Assembly (NCBI GenBank): GCA_023678885.1
Contig: CM042963.1
Location: 27,159,542-27,223,541, forward strand
Length of the DNA: 64,000 nt
Origin: Pogostemon cablin
Lineage: Eukaryota > Streptophyta > Magnoliopsida > Lamiales > Lamiaceae
Direction of reading: 5' to 3'
Made by a program: the position numbers and the translations under genes. The notes under the pieces are model-generated. The model had not been told where the DNA came from, ran no database searches, and worked only from the letters and a program-made list of their open reading frames with translations. Of the stretch, positions 55,917-64,000 are shown piece by piece. Within the stretch, counting starts at the first letter, position 1; each line of letters starts with the position of its first letter.

Positions 55917-57118
55917 TGTTGGGCAATTGGATCGTGCGGTTCAACGTGATCCGTTAGGATAAACAGTAAACAAATCAGCGGAAGCAAAATTAATTGTTTA
56001 CCGTACTTCAGGGTTGATGTAGAGTCTGAATCGTTGCAGAAGAACCACCTCTAGATCTTCTGCTGTATATCCCAAGTCGAATCCTGCTGTTGTGTGGGCA
56101 ACAATCCGCAGGATTCTCTCAATCTGTTCCTGTTCTCTCCTCTCAGTCAAATGAGGCTCTAACTTAGGGTTAACAGGAACTGAGATGACTTATATAGTTG
56201 GGCTACAGCAGGGACCAGGAGGAGAAATTGGGCTGGGCCTCAATTGAATTTAATTAACCAAGCTTAGCCCAAAGCTTTTAATTAAATCCAATAATAATAA
56301 TATAGTCCACTAAAATATTATTATTGCACTACCCGTCCAATCCCAAATTATGTTCTGGGCTCCTTCTTATTATGAGCCCGACAGTCTCCCCATGTTTAAG
56401 ATATTCAATGTCCATTAATTAATTAAGTTACTGACAACTCAAATTAATTAATATCTCATCCGAGAGTAGTACCACTCAACCTTATTATCATGCCGGAAAT
56501 TAATCCACTTGCAAGATTTACATGATAAACCTTATGAGCTCCTCAAGGGGACATCATCAACCTATGACGGACATGGATTCCTTCTACAATCAACAGCACA
56601 CCATAGATACAGCACTACTTCCCAACTCACCGAGTTTGTTGATTTAATACTTATAAATCTCACCCATTGATGAATCAAAGAAATACATACTGCCCTACGT
56701 GTCGAGGTTATTGTATAGGGATTAAGAGCACGAACTTCCATAATAACAGAGATCAAGTTCTTCTATAAGTCAGTATAAGTCGAACGATCTCAGGCGGTCC
56801 TACTCAATACACACGAGTGCACTAATGTGATTCTATAGCCAAGACAAGCTAATACCAAACCACACTACAACCATACCGATAGAGAGCCCCCGTCTATCTC
56901 AGTTGTGAGCATCTGTTTATACTTTATAAGGAAACCGATAATATGATCTTCCGCGTGTTGTCGCACAACATATTATCTACAGTATAAAGTAAATGGACTA
57001 TTGCATCATGCATATAAAATAAATTATAAGATGCAATCATTTGATCAATGATTCTCATTTCAAATAATGTTATGACATTGTTCATACTAAAGCTAGACTT
57101 TTAGTATACAATCCAACA
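55917..57118 (-). repeat. Copia array LTR 2 (shared)
   Basis: 1202 bp; serves as 5' LTR of unit 1 and 3' LTR of unit 2. No target duplication on either side. Confidence 0.95.
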
Positions 57119-57281
57119 ATCTCCCACTTATACTAAAAGACTATGCTGTCATGTCTTCTGCCATACATCTGATTCCTACTCCCACTACACGACCATAAAA
57201 AGCTCTCGCCTTAAGGTCCTCGTAAATGGATTTACTAGGTCATCATCCGATGCAATCTAGGCGACATCAACCTTCCCCTCA

Positions 57282-59417
57282 TCATACGATTTCTCGTAAC
57301 AGGTGGTACTCGCGCTCCATGTGTTTAATTGCCTTATGGACTTGTGATTCTTTCAAGTTTGCAACTGCACCAATATCATCAATGTAAATTGTGATTACCT
57401 TGGGCAAACTTAGAAACACTTCAAAGTCCATCATGAAGTCTCTAGAGTCATATAGATACTTTAGCTGCCTCCCAGGCTCCAATTTATCATCTTTCCATGA
57501 TGGAGTCCGGAGTCTGAAATATATTTCTATATAACACTCCTCCACATTATGACTCTACTTCCTAAAATTAAACACATAACCTTCGAGGAGAATTTACTGC
57601 CGTCCAATCTGACTAAAAATCCGAATCTACGTAATCCACAAGAAGCAGTGAATCTGTCCAGTAAGTGTATATATGATAACCAGTCCTTCTCAGGCACTTC
57701 ATATATATCTTACCACAGTTCATCATTCTTGTTCCGGGTTACGTTGATACGCACTGTTCATGCATTCAGCAAAACAGATATCCAACTTCGTTCATAGCAT
57801 TCTTTAGATTAAGCTTCCTTATTCGCCGAAGCATAAGGAACCGCTTTCATCTACTTTATCTTCTTCTTGTGTCTCAAAGACACATTCACTTAGATAAATT
57901 TACATGCTAAACGAGTATGGACTGTATCATTTTATGAAACTTGAGATAAGCATAACATCCTTTCTTGTGATCCGTATTACCGTGATCAAAAGGATATTTT
58001 TGCCTTTCTTAAGTCCTTCATTTCTACCGCTTTATTAACCGTACCCATACGCCCGATAATACTCTTTCATTGTCTCCAATGAGAAAGATACTATTTACGT
58101 ATAGTACAAGAAATACCACTACGTTTCCGTCACTCTTTACAACACACAAGACACATCCGCTCATTGATTTAAATCCATGCCACTGGATTACCTAATCAAA
58201 ACAGATGTTTCACGATCTCAAAGCTTGCTTTAGTCCATCGCTGGACAATTTTAAGCTTACTATTAAAATGCTATTAGTACTTTGCAATGAATTACTCTGG
58301 TTGCTTCACATAGATGTTTTCCTCAAGACTTCCAATCAGGAAAGCTGTCTTGACATCTATTTGCTGTCCCTCATAATTTAATATGAGCAGCAATAAATAA
58401 AAGAATCCGGATCAATTTAAGCATAGCTACCAGCGAATATGTTCCCTCATAATCGAACCATTTCTTTCTGAGTACATCTTTTCGCAACAAGCTTTGCTTC
58501 TAAGGTTTTCACCTTTCCATATGATCCTCTTTTATTTCCTATGACCACTTCCAATGGCTTTTACACTATGTAGTGGTCTACTAAGTTCCCAGACTTAATT
58601 TAGAATCCGTAGATTCTATTTCAACATTCATTGCAACTTATTAAGATTCCGCATTTTTATCTTGTAGTGCTACGTCGTATCCGTGGGATAATGTCATGTT
58701 CACTAGGGATCAAGTCTCACGACTCTCCCAAAACATATATTTATGGGTTGTCATACAACCCTCCCACTACGACAAGGCACTACATGTAATTGTGTATCAG
58801 ACGTGACACGCGTTGCAGTTTACTTGTGGTATATCCTCTTGTACACTTGGTACTTTTACTTAGTATTTTCCTTTCACTCCCTTTAGAACAACTTATACAT
58901 GGGCTTGTGATTTATTACATAGTCCTTTTTCCAAAAATCTGGTCATTGTGTTAACAATTACCCTTCGATCTTTTGGACTAAATAAATCACTATCCATTTT
59001 TCTAGAATATCCCATATACAGACAAACGTTTCACGAATTACTGTATCTAGGGCATATCCATAAAATGAATTTAATTATTCCAAATAATTCATCATCTATC
59101 TAATCATAACCATAAGAGCCTAATACCTTCTACCCACCACACCATTCAGCTGGGGCATGCCCGGTGTAGTCAACTTGAGATTTAATCTCAACTTCTGATT
59201 AATAGCTCCTAATTATCCTAAGAGGTATTTACCACCACGGTTAAACCGTAATGACTACCTCTTGCCTGGATAATATTAGGTTCGCTTGAATCAGAATGAA
59301 CTAATTCCAACATATATATCTTTGGCTCTACACCCCACAGCCTTGAAAAAGCAGTTAATCATTTTTACTTCCAAGCAAGACTCGCAAGTCCGATAGTTTC
59401 CACTTCAGATAAACCTT
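57282..59417 (-). pseudogene. Copia pol remnant, unit 2
   Basis: Same decayed integrase, RT and RNase H motifs as 50465-52600, shifted by 6817 bp, with the same stops. Confidence 0.75.
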
Positions 59418-61211
59418 ACGGTCTATCGGCTATCAACTTTTGAATCCTACTTAAGTAAAATGAATTAGTCATAGACGCCAAATGTATGTTTAGTTCATCT
59501 CCGAAGGTTCCTTTCTCTTACTAATATTAGAAGATGCATTATTAATTACTATTTATTGCATCTGTGGGATGAACATGATTCAAGAGTATACTTTTTATCC
59601 GCCAACATACTTTAACGGATTATAGCCTCATTCCTCATTACTATGACCATGTCATTTAAATGAAATGAAGTATCCATCCGTTAATGCATAGAAACCGAAA
59701 TTAAATTCTTTCTATGGAACGTACGTAAAGACAGTTTCTCATAATCAATCGTTTATTCTTATCTTGAGATAAATAAACTACTCCCACTGCAATAGCCACT
59801 ACCTTCGTAGTTTTACCCATGTCATAACTATCTTATCCTCACTTAGCAATAAACATTTAGTGATTCCAGTATCTACACACTTCGTATCAGTAGATGCCAT
59901 CACTAATCACGTTTAAACCATTAGTAAATAAGATATTAAACTTGTTCATATCATGATGAAACTGGCTTTCCTTTGCCACATGTTTTGTCAGAAGTTTCTC
60001 ACCATATACATCCTCATGTAATTCAGGTGGAACTTACTCAAAACATCTAGGCAATTATGGAAAATAAATTGACTTAGGTTTCCCCTTCAACTTCTATTCC
60101 ACATTATTCCAATTCATTCATCAAATTTTATCATGATTTATCACCTTTTTAAAATACTCAAGTCTCCGAAGAGTTTCATGAGACCATCATATTTCTATGA
60201 ACCTCTCATCTCTTCACTAGAGATTTTAATAGGCATCATGAGACGTCCTTTGTGAGAATACACATGTATTTTCTTAAGCAGTAATTTTCAAAACCAAGAT
60301 TCTTTTCTAATCATTTAATTTGGACAAGTAAATATAATGTCTTTTAGTTAACAATTAGTGAAATAAAACCATTCAAAATTCAGAGAATCACAAATAAATT
60401 TACCGATCAAATCTTCGAATTTTATTCTTTTATATTGATTCCCTCAAAACAATATAAAATAAAATTCACCGACATCTCAAGCACCGTGAGTCTGCAAGCC
60501 ACGATAGTGTGGACGTTTACAAACCCGAACATTTACAAGAGAAGGTTTTACCCATTAATTTCATTTGTCAACCTCACTATATGACAAAATAATTAATAGT
60601 CGGTTCCTCTTTAGCCATGCAAATAAAAGCAGTGACTCCGATGGGGAGGATACTTATTATTTACATCTAAGTGTACACCATTATTTGACCCCAAGTCCGC
60701 GGCCCAAGCTTGTGTGCCTTACAGATGGAGAAGTACACACGCGCTCGGATAACTTCCTACAGTCATCAATTACAAGTTTGTACCAGTGAACCGCATATAA
60801 ACTCATCCGATAGGGAGGAAGGTCTAAGCCAACGCGCAAGTTCATATGCATCACATTACAAACGTAATTATTTAATGAAGTCTGTTCCAGCAATCCATGA
60901 ATAAACTCATCCGATAGGGAGGAAGGCTCTAATGCCAACGCGCAAGTTCATTCACATCGCTAACAAACCAATAATGGAGGCCGTGGGAATTAATTACCAA
61001 TCCCCTCTCCCACTTAGTTATTTAACATCGAGGGTTTTAAACATGCATATAATATTTCACAAATAAAATATACATCTTAGACATGCTTCTATTAACAGCA
61101 ATTTAAATAAATAAATCACATAGAACATGTCTTACACATATACAACAATAATTGATAATTAAATCAATTAATCAGTTATATAACATTAATTAATTGCATA
61201 AAATGTTGGAT
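59418..61211 (-). other. Degenerate internal region and short repeats, unit 2
   Basis: Duplicate of 52601-54394, including the direct repeat pair near 60803 and 60904. No ORF with a known domain. Confidence 0.5.
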
Positions 61212-61652
61212 CAATTAAATAGGCCCAGCTGACCCAAACATTATTAGCATAAAATGAGCAGCCATTATTAAAATAATTAAGCCCATTTATCTTGCCAATT
61301 ACAGCATTAAGGTCAAGCCCAATATTTAACCTGGCCCAACATTAACCCCACAATTAATTAAATCCAGCAGTAAATATAACCCAGCAGCCCATTATCCATT
61401 TAATTAAAATTGGGCCCAATAGCCCAAAACCAAATTAAAAATTGAGCAGCCTTATATTTATTACTGTATTGGGCCCTTTAATCATCAGCCCAAATAAAAA
61501 TAGGGCCCTGCAGCCCAATATCCTTTTAATTAAAATTTTGGGCCCAAATAATTAAACCAGGCCCAACAAACAATCCTTAATAAAATTAGGCCCAATAACT
61601 CATGAATTAAAAAAATGAGCCCAATAGTCAAAAGCCCATCTTCATCATCGCT
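61212..61652. promoter_or_regulatory. Dense TGGGCC/GGCCCA cluster, unit 2
   Basis: Duplicate of 54395-54835. Confidence 0.5.
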
Positions 61653-61656
61653 GCCC

Positions 61657-62512
61657 TAATCAGAAAAAGCCGTAGTTGCTTCTTCACGCAGCCATCACCG
61701 GCGACTTCAACCGGCGGACCTTCCCACAGTCACCGGAATTGAGCCGCGCCGACAGCCGCCTCGCTTCCTCGCTGCCCGTCCACCGGCCACCAGCCGCCAT
61801 GGATTCCAGCCGCAATCGTCCGATTGCACACTCAGTAGTAGAACCGGGAAGGACTCACATACGCCGCTGTGAAGCTCCCAGCGCCCCGCCTTCTCCGACC
61901 CCGCAATGTTTCGTCGCGATCCGTCAGACTGTTAGATAGTGCGATTCCCGGTGGTCGCTGCCCTAGGCATTAACGCCGTCAGCCCACGGACGGGATCTGC
62001 TACGGATCGCGCCGCCCAAGGCCGCCATGGCCCAGCATGCCATCGATCGGGTTTCGCCCGATTTCCTTCGACAGCGCCGCCGCCAATTTGCTCAGAAGTC
62101 GCCGACGATAGGTTCGGAACACGCCTCAAAGGCGACCGGAACCTGTCTCAGATGCGATTGAAACCTGCCCCAGACATTCCAGACGCCGCTGCAATTAACG
62201 AGCGCCGCGCCTTCCGCCGTCAGTTCGTGAGACCCCAGAACGTGCCGACGCATCGCCAAGATCCGTCTGAGGCCGCCACCACCCAGTTCGTCAGCCCGCA
62301 GGGCATACCGCTGCCGTGATGCGACGCCATCAGCACCGACGAGTCCTCGATCAACCAACAGACGTCGCCGTCGTGCATGTCCAGCGCCGTCGTGACCCAC
62401 CGTTTCATTTTCTGGGTTGGTTTTCCGTACTTCTCCGCCCCGACCACGCGCCGCCTTCACCGCCAGCGACCAACGCGCCGCCGTCACCGACCGAGCAGTG
62501 TGTGTGTGTGTG
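61657..62512. other. GC-rich segment, unit 2
   Basis: Duplicate of 54840-55695, with one noticed substitution near 61671. Confidence 0.5.
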
Positions 62513-62719
62513 AAAAAAAATTACAGTGTACAGTGAATTCAATTTCAAAAAACACACACGCAATTTTTCATAATTAAAATTGATTATTTCCAGATTAATT
62601 AGCATAATCATATAATCAAAATAATTAATAACAAATCTTTGATTACAACAGCGATTATTCCAGATAAATTATCATATAATCACAACATACCTACGTCTCA
62701 CGTTTCACCACGAAACCTC

Positions 62720-62731
62720 GCTCTGATACCA
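62720..62731 (-). other. Primer binding site (tRNA-Met), unit 2
   Basis: Minus strand TGGTATCAGAGC, 2 bases from LTR 3. Confidence 0.9.
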
Positions 62732-62733
62732 AT

Positions 62734-63935
62734 TGTTGGGCAATTGGATCGTGCGGTTCAACGTGATCCGTTAGGATAAACAGTAAACAAATCAGCGGAA
62801 GCAAAATTAATTGTTTACCGTACTTCAGGGTTGATGTAGAGTCTGAATCGTTGCAGAAGAACCACCTCTAGATCTTCTGCTGTATATCCCAAGTCGAATC
62901 CTGCTGTTGTGTGGGCAACAATCCGCAGGATTCTCTCAATCTGTTCCTGTTCTCTCCTCTCAGTCAAATGAGGCTCTAACTTAGGGTTAACAGGAACTGA
63001 GATGACTTATATAGTTGGGCTACAGCAGGGACCAGGAGGAGAAATTGGGCTGGGCCTCAATTGAATTTAATTAACCAAGCTTAGCCCAAAGCTTTTAATT
63101 AAATCCAATAATAATAATATAGTCCACTAAAATATTATTATTGCACTACCCGTCCAATCCCAAATTATGTTCTGGGCTCCTTCTTATTATGAGCCCGACA
63201 GTCTCCCCATGTTTAAGATATTCAATGTCCATTAATTAATTAAGTTACTGACAACTCAAATTAATTAATATCTCATCCGAGAGTAGTACCACTCAACCTT
63301 ATTATCATGCCGGAAATTAATCCACTTGCAAGATTTACATGATAAACCTTATGAGCTCCTCAAGGGGACATCATCAACCTATGACGGACATGGATTCCTT
63401 CTACAATCAACAGCACACCATAGATACAGCACTACTTCCCAACTCACCGAGTTTGTTGATTTAATACTTATAAATCTCACCCATTGATGAATCAAAGAAA
63501 TACATACTGCCCTACGTGTCGAGGTTATTGTATAGGGATTAAGAGCACGAACTTCCATAATAACAGAGATCAAGTTCTTCTATAAGTCAGTATAAGTCGA
63601 ACGATCTCAGGCGGTCCTACTCAATACACACGAGTGCACTAATGTGATTCTATAGCCAAGACAAGCTAATACCAAACCACACTACAACCATACCGATAGA
63701 GAGCCCCCGTCTATCTCAGTTGTGAGCATCTGTTTATACTTTATAAGGAAACCGATAATATGATCTTCCGCGTGTTGTCGCACAACATATTATCTACAGT
63801 ATAAAGTAAATGGACTATTGCATCATGCATATAAAATAAATTATAAGATGCAATCATTTGATCAATGATTCTCATTTCAAATAATGTTATGACATTGTTC
63901 ATACTAAAGCTAGACTTTTAGTATACAATCCAACA
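62734..63935 (-). repeat. Copia array LTR 3
   Basis: 1202 bp, followed by the CCCAT target duplication. Confidence 0.95.
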
Positions 63936-64000
63936 CCCATATCTTCTACTAATACAAATAAAATATGGGACGCATACCCTCTACTAATACAACTACCTAC
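63936..64000. mobile_element. Continuation of the interrupted Stowaway-like MITE
   Basis: Begins with the second CCCAT and continues the sequence left at 49099. Contains the repeated word CTACTAATACAA; runs off the window. Confidence 0.5.

Larger units (their letters stand above)
49100..63935 (-). mobile_element. Three-LTR tandem Ty1/copia array
   Basis: LTR (49100-50301), internal (50302-55916), LTR (55917-57118), internal (57119-62733), LTR (62734-63935). The exact period is 6817 bp. The two internal regions differ at only a few sites I noticed (for example 51300 against 58117, 52044 against 58861, 54854 against 61671). A perfect 5-bp duplication CCCAT flanks the whole array (49095-49099 and 63936-63940), and no duplication separates the units. 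Orientation is minus: TGGTATCAGAGC primer sites lie left of the second and third LTRs, and the AGTGGGAGAT polypurine tract lies right of the first and second. Confidence 0.95.

Noticed and set aside
49100..63935. Two separate copia insertions side by side
   Set aside because: They share one LTR, have no internal target duplication, and the outer flanks form a single matching pair.

Overview
This is a plant nuclear window, most likely from a dicot (eudicot). The evidence is Athila-type Ty3/gypsy elements with a tRNA-Asp primer site, Ty1/copia elements with a tRNA-Met primer site, Tourist/Stowaway MITEs, a CACTA end, a hAT element, TTTAGGG-type interstitial telomere repeats, and plant SKP1, ENTH and CHY zinc-finger gene fragments. 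A finer assignment cannot be made from what I can see. I found no intact single-copy host gene; almost everything is a mobile element or its debris, often nested.

Layout. 1-9711: Athila-like element 1 (minus strand) with an intact gag-pol; its 3' LTR lies just beyond the left edge. It sits in copia A (9712-13875, minus). Copia A sits in the protease region of copia B (13876-17240, plus). Copia B in turn interrupts a SKP1-like gene (17241-17536, minus, frameshifted). That is a four-level nest. 17537-20521: AT-rich DNA with a Tourist MITE inside a Stowaway MITE, AT microsatellites and a degenerate GAATCGATTC repeat. 20522-22392: a CACTA-type terminus followed by exons from two unrelated genes (ENTH/epsin and CHY zinc finger), all on the minus strand, most with usable splice sites. 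This looks like gene capture by a transposon. 23262-25304: a Stowaway, a Tourist and a 999-bp hAT element, each with target duplications.

25440-35031: the 3' end of a LINE ORF2 (plus) split by Athila-like element 2 (25934-34593, minus), which encodes only Gag and protease. 35264-37107: a related solo LTR. 37108-39344: short repeats, a Helitron-like terminus and interstitial telomere repeats. 39345-48701: an odd composite in which an inverted LTR is fused to the integrase-to-3' LTR half of Athila-like element 3 (plus); this half carries an extra ORF in the env position with a predicted intron. 49100-63935: a three-LTR tandem copia array (LTR-internal-LTR-internal-LTR, 6817-bp period) bounded by one perfect 5-bp target duplication (CCCAT), inserted in a Stowaway-like MITE.

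Cross-cutting signals: (a) the Athila-like LTRs carry arrays of short palindromic modules whose core word differs between families (GGTTCGACC, GCTCGAC, ACACGGCC), and in element 2 the same word is built into the gag reading frame as a peptide repeat; (b) a stem-loop beside the 3' polypurine tract and a second internal polypurine tract recur in all three Athila-like elements; (c) the tandem copia is coding-dead yet looks recently inserted, so it was probably moved by another element's proteins.
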